Positions 14,904 to 21,443 of a stretch of 32,535 nt of DNA are shown here, one piece after another. The notes below the pieces were generated by a model. That model saw only the letters and a program-made list of their open reading frames with translations, was not told the origin of the DNA and ran no database searches. Position 1 is the first letter of the stretch. Every line of letters begins with the position of its first letter. A program made the position numbers and the translations under genes. This DNA is from Candidatus Oscillibacter pullicola (GTDB lineage: Bacteria > Bacillota > Clostridia > Oscillospirales > Oscillospiraceae): NCBI GenBank assembly GCA_019118935.1, contig DWXY01000004.1, forward strand, positions 1-32,535. The letters are read 5' to 3'.

Positions 14904-17330
14904 ATGACACCAATTACCACACAGACCCTGGAGAACGCCCTCACCGCCAAGCTGATGGTCAGCTTCGGCAAGACGGCGGCGGAGGCCACGGACGGAGAGA
15001 TGATGCGGGCCAGCGCCCTGGTCCTGCGGGACATGATGGCCCTGCGGGAGGTGGAGACCCGCCAGAAGGCCCGCCAGCAGCATGCCCGGCAGGTGCACTA
15101 CCTGTCCCTGGAGTTCCTGATGGGCCGCAGCCTGATGAAGAACGCCTACAACCTGGGGCTGCTGCCCCAGCTGCGGGAGGCGCTGGAGCACTTGGGCTTC
15201 AAGGCGGCGGACATCTTTGAGATTGAGCCGGACGCGGCCCTGGGCAACGGCGGCCTGGGCCGCCTGGCCGCCTGCTATCTGGACTCCCTGACCACCCTGG
15301 AGATCCCGGCCACCGGCTATTCCATCTGCTATGAGCTGGGCATCTTCAAGCAGAAGATCGTGGAGGGCCAGCAGGTGGAGCTGCCGGACAACTGGAAGGA
15401 CCTGGGCGCGGCCTGGCTGATGCCCAAGCCCGCGGAGACCCAGGAGGTCCGCTTCGGCGGCACGGTGCGGGAGTTCTGGGACAACGGCCACCTGCACATC
15501 GTCAACGAGGACGCCACCGTGGTCCAGGCCGTGCCCTGCGACATGGAGATCGCCGGCTACGGCACAGAGCACGTGAACGTCCTGCGGCTGTGGGACGCCC
15601 GGTCCACCCAGCCGGTGGATATGTCCCTGTTCTCCCGGGGCGAGTATCTGAAAGCCGCGGAGGACGAGGCCATGGCGGAGACCATCGCCAAGGTCCTCTA
15701 CCCGGAGGACAACCACCTGGAGGGCAAGTCCCTGCGCCTGAAGCAGCAGTACTTCTTCGTGTCCGCCACCCTCCAGTCCATCGCCGCCAAGCACACGGAG
15801 CTGTACGGCACCATGAAGAACTTCCATGAGAAGAATGTCATCCAGATCAACGACACCCATCCGGCCCTGGTGATCCCGGAGCTGATGCGCATCCTGATCG
15901 ACGACGCCGGCATGGGCTGGGATGAGGCATGGGAGATCACCACAAAGTCCGTGGCCTACACGAACCACACCGTCCTGGCGGAGGCGCTGGAGCGCTGGCC
16001 CCAGAACCTGTTCGAGCACTTCCTGCCCCGCATCTGGCAGATCACTCTGGAGATCTCCCGCCGCTGGCAGGAGAAAGTGGAGAACTTCTACCACGATCCC
16101 AAGAAGACGGAGAAAATGGCCATCGTCTGGGGCGGCCAGGTCCGCATGGCCAACCTCTGCATCGCCGGCGGCATGGCGGTCAACGGCGTCAGCGGCCTGC
16201 ACTCCGAGATTTTGAAGAAGGACGTCTTCCAGGAAGCCTACGGCATGGAGCCCTGGAAGTTCCAGAACGTCACCAACGGCATCGACCACCGCCGCTGGCT
16301 CAGCGAGATCAACCCCGACCTGGACAGCCTCATCAAGGACCTGACCGGCGGAGACGACTACCTGCTCCACCCCCAGGCCCTGAAGAAGCTGGACGACTTT
16401 GCCGGTGATCAGACGGTGCTGGACCGGCTGGGGGAGATCAAGAGGGCCAACAAGGCCGCCTTCACCGCCTACGCCAAGAAGACCCGGGGCGTGGAGCTGA
16501 ACCCGGATGCCATCTTCGATGTCCAGGTGAAGCGGCTCCACGAGTACAAGCGGCAGCTGCTGAACGTGCTGCACATCATCGCATTGTACCAGAAGCTCCA
16601 GGACGACCCCAACGCCATCACCCATCCCCACACGTTCCTCTTCGGCGCCAAGGCGGCGCCGGGGTACGCGGTGGCCAAGCGGATCATCCGCCTCATCAAC
16701 TCCCTGGCGGACCAGATCGACCACGACCCCATCTGTAAGGATAAATTGCAGGTGGTGTTCCTGGAGAACTACCGGGTCTCCCTGGCAGAGCAGCTGATGC
16801 CCGCCAGCGAGGTGAGCCAGCAGATCTCCACCGCCGGCAAGGAGGCCAGCGGCACCGGCAATATGAAGTTCATGATGAACGGCGCCCTGACCGTGGGCAC
16901 CCTGGACGGGGCCAATGTGGAGATGCACGACCTGCTGGGGGACGAGAACATGTTCCTCTTCGGCCTGCGGGCGGACGAGGTGGAGCGGCTGAAGAAGGAG
17001 GGCTATGTGCCCCAGCGGCTCTACAACCGGGACCCGGTGCTCCACCGCTGCCTGGACGCCCTGCGGAACGGATTCCGGGACGGCGTCCGGTACGACGACC
17101 TGTACCAGCGGCTGCTGTTCGGCGCCGGGGGCAGCCCCGCGGACGAGTACTTCCTGCTGGCGGACTTCCAGGCTTACTGCCAGGCGGAGGCGCGCATGGC
17201 GGAGACCTATCGGGACCAGACGGCCTGGAATCGCATGAGCCTGCACAACATCGCCCGCAGCGGCGTGTTCGCCGCCGACCGGGCCGTGGCGGAGTATGCC
17301 GATCACATCTGGCACGTGCCCCACAAGTGA
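14904..17330 (+). CDS. glgP: Glycogen/starch/alpha-glucan phosphorylase
   Basis: The 808-residue GT35 enzyme releases glucose-1-phosphate from the non-reducing ends of glycogen with inorganic phosphate. The length is that of typical bacterial phosphorylases. The PLP site is EASGTGNMKFMMNGALTVG with Lys655. Other hallmarks are the N-terminal YLSLEFLMGRSL, GNGGLGRLAACYLDS, the INDTHPALVIPELMRIL block and VQVKRLHEYKRQLLN. AAGGAG lies in the 8-bp gap after glgA, so it is tightly coupled to it. It is the last gene of the operon. Placing degradation with synthesis means net flux must be set by allostery and substrate supply more than by separate transcription. Confidence 0.97.
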   Translation: MTPITTQTLENALTAKLMVSFGKTAAEATDGEMMRASALVLRDMMALREVETRQKARQQHARQVHYLSLEFLMGRSLMKNAYNLGLLPQLREALEHLGFKAADIFEIEPDAALGNGGLGRLAACYLDSLTTLEIPATGYSICYELGIFKQKIVEGQQVELPDNWKDLGAAWLMPKPAETQEVRFGGTVREFWDNGHLHIVNEDATVVQAVPCDMEIAGYGTEHVNVLRLWDARSTQPVDMSLFSRGEYLKAAEDEAMAETIAKVLYPEDNHLEGKSLRLKQQYFFVSATLQSIAAKHTELYGTMKNFHEKNVIQINDTHPALVIPELMRILIDDAGMGWDEAWEITTKSVAYTNHTVLAEALERWPQNLFEHFLPRIWQITLEISRRWQEKVENFYHDPKKTEKMAIVWGGQVRMANLCIAGGMAVNGVSGLHSEILKKDVFQEAYGMEPWKFQNVTNGIDHRRWLSEINPDLDSLIKDLTGGDDYLLHPQALKKLDDFAGDQTVLDRLGEIKRANKAAFTAYAKKTRGVELNPDAIFDVQVKRLHEYKRQLLNVLHIIALYQKLQDDPNAITHPHTFLFGAKAAPGYAVAKRIIRLINSLADQIDHDPICKDKLQVVFLENYRVSLAEQLMPASEVSQQISTAGKEASGTGNMKFMMNGALTVGTLDGANVEMHDLLGDENMFLFGLRADEVERLKKEGYVPQRLYNRDPVLHRCLDALRNGFRDGVRYDDLYQRLLFGAGGSPADEYFLLADFQAYCQAEARMAETYRDQTAWNRMSLHNIARSGVFAADRAVAEYADHIWHVPHK

Positions 17331-17351
17331 TCCGACCTGACAAGAACGCAG

Positions 17352-17384
17352 AAAACCGGAAACGGCTCAGCCGTTTCCGGTTTT
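17352..17384 (+). terminator. Terminator of the glg operon
   Basis: A perfect 15-bp stem (17352-17366 with 17370-17384, arms AAAACCGGAAACGGC and complement) closes on a TCA loop and ends in TTTT, 21 bp after the glgP stop. Confidence 0.92.
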
Positions 17385-17418
17385 CGAGATCCCGCTCCTG
17401 CGCGGGGACGCATGTTTT

Positions 17419-17462
17419 TTGAAAAACTTTCGGACCGGTGAGATATTTTCCCCCGCTGGGGG
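17419..17462 (+). promoter_or_regulatory. Candidate promoter and dyad of the sigma-factor operon
   Basis: TTGAAA (17419-17424) and GATATT (17442-17447) are 17 bp apart. Immediately downstream is CCCCC-GCT-GGGGG (17450-17462), flanked by ATAT on both sides. The promoter match is modest. The dyad falls at the expected transcription start and could be an operator or a 5' stem. I saw no typical ECF autoregulatory promoter (GAAC-type -35). Confidence 0.4.
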
Positions 17463-17523
17463 ATATTCCTGTCAGAAAGGCCTTTCCGGGCGGCGCCGCC
17501 GCCCATCCCGACAGTGAGGTGTG

Positions 17524-18003
17524 ATGAGATTGACGGACACGGAGTTTGAGACGGCGGTAGGGCGATACGGCGACACGGTCTTCCGGCTGGCGTACAACTA
17601 TCTGAAGAACCGCGCCGACGCGGAGGATGTGATGCAGGAGACGCTGCTGAAGCTCTATCTGGAGCGAAAGTCCTTCCAGTCGCCGGAGCATGAACGGCAC
17701 TGGGTGGTCCGGGTGGCGGTGAACGAGTGCAAAAAGCTCCTCCGCTCTCCCTGGCGCCGGAGGACCGGCCCCCTGGAGGAGGCCGGAGAGCCGGCCTTCG
17801 ACACGCCGGAGCAGAGCGAGCTCTTCCGGCAGGTCATGGCCCTGCCGCCCAAGTACCGGGCCGCGGTGTATCTCTACTACTACGAAGACTGCTCCGTACA
17901 GGAGATCGCGGCGGCCATGGGCGCCAATCCCTCCACCGTGCAGACCTGGCTCATGCGGGCCAGGGGGAAACTGAAACTGATCTTACAGGAGGCAGAGCCA
18001 TGA
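17524..18003 (+). CDS. ECF-type RNA polymerase sigma factor
   Basis: The 159-residue protein has sigma region 2 (about residues 8-75, with RLAYNYLKNRADAEDVMQET) and region 4 (about 105-155, with LPPKYRAAVYLYYYEDCSVQ and a helix-turn-helix at EIAAAMGANPSTVQTWLMRA). It lacks regions 1 and 3, which defines the ECF group. It would direct RNA polymerase to stress or envelope genes. Start choice is uncertain: GTG at 17521, ATG at 17524 or TTG at 17530 all lie close to GAGG (17516-17519); the ATG is the default, with a short 4-bp spacing. Its stop overlaps the next start (ATGA), so it is coupled to the putative anti-sigma factor. Confidence 0.9.
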   Translation: MRLTDTEFETAVGRYGDTVFRLAYNYLKNRADAEDVMQETLLKLYLERKSFQSPEHERHWVVRVAVNECKKLLRSPWRRRTGPLEEAGEPAFDTPEQSELFRQVMALPPKYRAAVYLYYYEDCSVQEIAAAMGANPSTVQTWLMRARGKLKLILQEAEP

Positions 18004-18662
18004 TCGACAAGAGAATGTACCGGGAGACCTTTTCCCAACTCCGTGCCTCCGACCAGGCCAAACAGGAGGTATTGCAGAAGATGCAGGAGATGAAGCAGAG
18101 AAAGCGGATGCCCCGGGTACTGCGGGGCGCGGCTCTGGCGGCGGCCATGATGATGGCCCTGGCCGTCACCGCCGGGGCGGTGAATGTGGCCATGGACGGG
18201 GCGCTCTTCCGGCAGTTCACCATCGTCTGGACGTCCGGAGACCAGTACCTGGCCCGGGATGACCAGGGGAACGCGGTGTCCATCACGCTGGTGGACGGAG
18301 ACGTGGTGACGGAGGAGGACGGCCGGCTGATTCTCCACGTGGACGGGGAGGACATCGACATCACCGACCGGCTGGAAGCCGATGGCGTCTATACCTACGC
18401 CTATGACATGGAGGTGGTCCACGAGGACGGCAGCCGGGAGACCCGCACCGTCAGCATCCAGGTCACCGGCAGCCCGGAGCAGTGGACCGCGACCCAGGAC
18501 AACGGGGACGGCATGGTCTATGAGACCTCCGGCGGAAGCGGCGCCGCCGGGAATTCCGTCACCGTCCCGGAACCGGTGGAGGACGGCTCCGGAACGCTGC
18601 CCGAGGCAAGTGAGGACAGCGCATCCCCGAAACAGGCCCAGGAGGTCACGCCGGCGGAGTGA
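18000..18662 (+). CDS. Putative membrane anti-sigma factor
   Basis: The 220-residue protein has a basic and charged N-terminal segment of about 38 residues (FSQLRASDQAKQEVLQKMQE), one membrane helix at about residues 41-62 and an extracytoplasmic domain rich in Asp, Glu and Gly ending in an acidic low-complexity tail. It overlaps the ECF sigma gene by 4 bp. This arrangement is standard for sigma/anti-sigma pairs, which is the main reason for the call. It lacks a zinc-binding HxxxCxxC motif, so it is not a ZAS-type anti-sigma factor. The short cytoplasmic segment would be the sigma-binding part. The sensed signal is unknown. Confidence 0.65.
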   Translation: MIDKRMYRETFSQLRASDQAKQEVLQKMQEMKQRKRMPRVLRGAALAAAMMMALAVTAGAVNVAMDGALFRQFTIVWTSGDQYLARDDQGNAVSITLVDGDVVTEEDGRLILHVDGEDIDITDRLEADGVYTYAYDMEVVHEDGSRETRTVSIQVTGSPEQWTATQDNGDGMVYETSGGSGAAGNSVTVPEPVEDGSGTLPEASEDSASPKQAQEVTPAE

Positions 18663-18670
18663 CGGCAGCA

Positions 18671-18705
18671 AAAAAACGCGGACAGGGAGTTCCCTGTCCG
18701 CGTTT
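18671..18705. terminator. Bidirectional terminator
   Basis: AAACGCGGACAGGGA (18674-18688) and its complement (18691-18705) form a 15-bp perfect stem. It has seven A on its left, which is a T-run for minus transcripts. It serves the converging XRE gene, whose stop codon begins at its edge, and probably also the sigma operon. Confidence 0.88.
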
Positions 18706-18923
18706 CAGCGTTCCTTGCTGAGACCCAGCAGATAGTCCGTGCTGACCCCGTAGTATTTGCTCAACGTGATCAGATGATGGATCGGAAGCTCGTTGGCCCC
18801 GCGCTCATAGCGGGCGTACATCGTCTGGGATGTTCCGAGCACCTCAGCGATCTGGGTCTGGGTCTTGTCAGCATCTTCCCGCAGGTCCCGCAAAATGCGT
18901 ACATAATCCATTCCGCCGTTCAC
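18705..18923 (-). CDS. Small XRE-family DNA-binding protein
   Basis: This 72-residue protein is almost entirely one Cro/C1-type helix-turn-helix domain: VRILRDLREDADKTQTQIAE, then VLGTSQTMYARYERGANELP and the common ending ISKYYGVSTDYLLGL-like (here TLSKYYGVSTDYLLGL). Such single-domain proteins act as local repressors, often of their own gene. The GTG at 18921-18923 is the start because GGAGG sits 6 bp upstream; the ATG four codons later (18911) would be too far from it, and the frame upstream of the GTG shows no start signal. An A/T-rich inverted repeat at 18974-19013 in its own upstream region is a candidate operator. It is divergent from the SdpI-like gene. Confidence 0.85.
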   Translation of the reverse strand: MNGGMDYVRILRDLREDADKTQTQIAEVLGTSQTMYARYERGANELPIHHLITLSKYYGVSTDYLLGLSKER

Positions 18924-18973
18924 GTGGCACCTCCGTATCCGCTCTGGAGCTTTCTGGTTCTTACAATGTACCA

Positions 18974-19013
18974 TAAAATTTGTGAATCTTACGGGGCACA
19001 ATACAAAATTTTA
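18974..19013. promoter_or_regulatory. Candidate XRE operator (inverted repeat)
   Basis: TAAAATTTGT (18974-18983) is mirrored by ACAAAATTTTA (19003-19013) with one slipped base and about 20 bp between the arms, roughly two helical turns centre to centre. It lies 50-90 bp upstream of the XRE start. Autoregulation is an inference from position and symmetry. Confidence 0.4.
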
Positions 19014-19155
19014 CTACAATTATAAGACAAATTTACTGAAAAACCGGGGGAATACGGGAAAATGCGAACATATTTCGGGAGTGTTTTTTCCCGGGAGAGC
19101 AAGGAGCGGCCGGGCGGGGCGGCTCCGCCTGGACGGGCGTTTTCCTTGACAGTGC

Positions 19156-19184
19156 TTTACAAAAGCGGATTTTCCATATATAAT
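19156..19184 (+). promoter_or_regulatory. Sigma-A promoter of the SdpI-like/helicase pair
   Basis: TTTACA (19156-19161) and a perfect TATAAT (19179-19184) are 17 bp apart. The transcript would begin near 19191, about 100 bp before the start codon. Confidence 0.75.
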
Positions 19185-19288
19185 AATACCCGTTTCCCCC
19201 GGCGCAGTCCATAGGAAGCCCGGAGAAAGGAAAAATTTTGACGGCAGAGCGATCTGCCTGCGGACCCCGAAGGAGGACCCGGCTGACT

Positions 19289-20011
19289 ATGAGCAACCGA
19301 AAGAAGAGAGAGGCCCTGCCCCGTGACGTGGAAATCCGGGGGGCTGAGATATTTGGAAAGCACCTGTCACCGGAAAAGCAGCGGGCGCTGCTGATCGTGA
19401 CGCTGACGGCCTGCGCCCTGCCGATGATCCTGGGCGTGCGGATGTGGGACCGGATCCCGGAGATCGTGGAGACCGGCCTGATCGGCCCCGGCGGCCAGGA
19501 CGACTCCCTGCCCCGGTGGGCGGTGGCGCTCCTCCTGCCCGGTTTGATGTGCCTGCTGGAGGCCATTGCGCACTTCATGCTGCTGCAGTATCAAAAGCGG
19601 ATGAAGATCCCGCCGGCGTTCAACCGGCTCATGGGGCGCTGGGGCTTTCCCACCATCTCCCTGCTGTTCTGCAGCGGCGTCATTCTGGAGACCTCCGGCC
19701 AGGGGCTGAGCCTGAATTTCTATACGCCCTGCATCCTGGGCCTGGTGCTGATGCTGCTGGGATCCCACATGTTCGACTGCCCGGAGGACGCCAAGCTGGC
19801 CCTGCGGTTCTCCTTTACGGTAAACAATCCGCCGCTGTGGAAGGAGGTCCACCGGTTTGCCGGCTGGCTTTGGATGCTGGCGGGCCTGGTGGTGGCCGCC
19901 GGCGCCATGGTGACCAGCGAGACCACGTTCTTCTCAGCCCTGCTGGCGCTGGTGGTCCTGGTGGTGCCCATGATCTACGGGCGCGGCCGCGCCAGCCGGG
20001 TCAACGGATAA
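19289..20011 (+). CDS. SdpI/DUF1648-like integral membrane protein
   Basis: The 240-residue protein has about six membrane helices (near residues 33-50, 76-98, 120-134, 146-162, 190-207, 212-229). Residues 170-200 read LRFSFTVNNPPLWKEVHRFAG, resembling the 'G-RT-WTL-W-K-HR-GG' region of the SdpI family; the segment around residues 45-60 (PMILGVRMWDRIPEIV) is where DUF1648 usually lies. SdpI of B. subtilis is an immunity and signalling protein for the SdpC toxin, but most homologues have no known role and no toxin gene is seen nearby. The ATG at 19289 has AAGGAGG about 12 bp upstream, a long spacing; the in-frame start at 19238 lacks any signal. It is 19 bp upstream of the helicase gene, probably co-transcribed. 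Confidence 0.7.
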   Translation: MSNRKKREALPRDVEIRGAEIFGKHLSPEKQRALLIVTLTACALPMILGVRMWDRIPEIVETGLIGPGGQDDSLPRWAVALLLPGLMCLLEAIAHFMLLQYQKRMKIPPAFNRLMGRWGFPTISLLFCSGVILETSGQGLSLNFYTPCILGLVLMLLGSHMFDCPEDAKLALRFSFTVNNPPLWKEVHRFAGWLWMLAGLVVAAGAMVTSETTFFSALLALVVLVVPMIYGRGRASRVNG

Positions 20012-20030
20012 ACGAAAGAGGAAGAGAGCC

Positions 20031-21185
20031 ATGGAATATACGGAAGGCGTCCGGTTCGACAGCCTGCACCTGTCGCCGGAGATCATGCGCGCCATTGAAA
20101 AACGCAACATCGAGGTGTCCACCCCGGTCCAGGCGGGCTGCATCCCGCCCATGATGGACTGGCAGGACGTGATCGCCAAGGCCCCCACCGGCACCGGCAA
20201 GACCTTTGCCTACGGCATCCCCATTGTGGAGCACGTGGACCCGGAGGACGAGAGCGTCCAGGCGGTGATCCTGGCCCCCACCCGGGAGCTGGCCATCCAG
20301 ATCACGGACGAGATCCGGGACCTGGCGGCCTTCAAGCCCGGCGTGCGGACGGTGTGCCTTTACGGCGGCGCCCCCATCGGCCGGCAGATCGACACCCTGA
20401 AGAAGCACCCCCAGATCGTGGTGGCCACCCCCGGCCGCCTCAGCGACCACATGAAGCGCCGCACCGTCCGGGTGGACACTGCCCAGACCGTGGTGCTGGA
20501 CGAGGCGGACCGGATGCTGGACATGGGCTTCATCCACGACGTGACCCGCCTGCTGGACAAGATGAACAAGCGGAAGAACCTGGGGCTCTTCTCCGCCACC
20601 ATCTCCCGGGAGGTCATGGACATCGCCTGGGTGTACCAGCGGGACGCGGCGGAGATCACCGTCCGGGAGGATGCGCAGAACAAGCCGGACATCAAGCAGT
20701 TCCGCATGGACGTACCCCACGACGGAAAGGCGGACGCTATTGAAAAGATTCTGAACGAGACGGGCTTCGACCGGTGCATGGCCTTCTGCAACACCAAGGG
20801 CTCCACGGAGCGGATCACCAAGTTCCTGCAGATGCGGGGCATCGACGCGGAGTGCATCCACGGCGATATTCCCCAGCGGAAGCGGGAGCAGGTGATGAAG
20901 AAGTTCCGCCGGGGCGAGCTGCGGGTGTTCGTCTCCACCGACGTGGCGGCCCGGGGGATCGACGTGGACGATGTGGACATCGTGTTCAACTGCGACGTGC
21001 CGGACGAGAACCAGGACTACGTCCACCGGATCGGCCGGACCGGCCGGGCCAAGCGGCAGGGCGTGGCGGTGACCTTTGTCTCCGACTATCCCGCCAAGAT
21101 GCGGATCGATGATATCGCCCAAAAGACCCGGAACGAGATCGTCCCGGTGAAGTTCGGCGAGGACGGCCGCCTGACCACGGCGTGA
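20031..21185 (+). CDS. DEAD-box ATP-dependent RNA helicase
   Basis: The 384-residue protein contains all core motifs in order: Q motif (Phe9 ... STPVQAGCIP), I APTGTGKT (51-58), Ia APTREL, Ib TPGR, II DEAD (157-160), III SAT (188-190), V STDVAARGIDVDD and VI HRIGRTGRA. It stops soon after motif VI, so it lacks the C-terminal RNA-binding extension of DbpA/CshA-like helicases and is a minimal two-RecA core. Such proteins unwind short RNA duplexes in ribosome assembly, RNA decay or cold adaptation; which one cannot be told here. AGAGGAAGAGAG precedes the ATG. It shares the transcript with the SdpI-like gene and ends at a terminator. Confidence 0.95.
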   Translation: MEYTEGVRFDSLHLSPEIMRAIEKRNIEVSTPVQAGCIPPMMDWQDVIAKAPTGTGKTFAYGIPIVEHVDPEDESVQAVILAPTRELAIQITDEIRDLAAFKPGVRTVCLYGGAPIGRQIDTLKKHPQIVVATPGRLSDHMKRRTVRVDTAQTVVLDEADRMLDMGFIHDVTRLLDKMNKRKNLGLFSATISREVMDIAWVYQRDAAEITVREDAQNKPDIKQFRMDVPHDGKADAIEKILNETGFDRCMAFCNTKGSTERITKFLQMRGIDAECIHGDIPQRKREQVMKKFRRGELRVFVSTDVAARGIDVDDVDIVFNCDVPDENQDYVHRIGRTGRAKRQGVAVTFVSDYPAKMRIDDIAQKTRNEIVPVKFGEDGRLTTA

Positions 21186-21198
21186 AAACGGCTTTGAA

Positions 21199-21231
21199 CG
21201 CCGGACGCGGAAAACCGCGCCCGGCGCTTTT
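21199..21231 (+). terminator. Terminator of the helicase gene
   Basis: CGCCGG-A-CGCGG (21199-21210) pairs with CCGCG-C-CCGGCG (21215-21226) around AAAA, with one A/C mismatch, and is followed by CTTTT. Confidence 0.85.
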
Positions 21232-21325
21232 CACGCCATCGGCTTCGGCGGGGAGGCGGGTATTTCCGGATTTTCAGCTCTATTTGTGAACAAATCTTTA
21301 ATTTTGTAATTATTTGTTACTTTTT

Positions 21326-21351
21326 GGCGGCCTGTAACTTTACAGGCCGCC
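21326..21351. promoter_or_regulatory. 26-bp dyad overlapping the -35 of the peptide-binding gene
   Basis: GGCGGCCTGTA (21326-21336) and TACAGGCCGCC (21341-21351) are perfect 11-bp arms around ACTT. The right half covers the -35 box (21339-21344). No T-run follows on either strand, so a repressor or activator site is more likely than a terminator. Confidence 0.5.
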
Positions 21352-21367
21352 TGAAAATCTTTATAAT
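21339..21367 (+). promoter_or_regulatory. Sigma-A promoter of the peptide-binding lipoprotein gene
   Basis: TTTACA (21339-21344) and TATAAT (21362-21367) are 17 bp apart, about 75 bp upstream of the start codon. Confidence 0.8.
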
Positions 21368-21443
21368 AGACTAGGTCCTTTGACATTCGGGGGTGCCCGG
21401 CCGGGGCGCCCGTTTTAGACTCCAGAGCGGGAGGAACGATGAT

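Larger units (their letters stand above)
18924..19288. other. Divergent intergenic region, XRE gene / SdpI-like gene
   Basis: This 365-bp gap has an A/T-rich half (18955-19035) with the candidate operator. On the minus strand it has several weak promoter matches, e.g. TTGTGC-17 bp-TTTTAT. The GC-rich half contains a CCGGGCGG/CCGCCTGG stem (19110-19132). The plus promoter at 19156-19184 follows. A 50-codon ATG frame at 19063 spans that promoter and has no ribosome-binding site, so it is not called. Confidence 0.55.

Noticed and set aside
19063-19215. Small ATG frame of about 50 codons upstream of the SdpI-like gene
   Set aside because: It spans the -35 and -10 boxes at 19156-19184 and has no ribosome-binding site.
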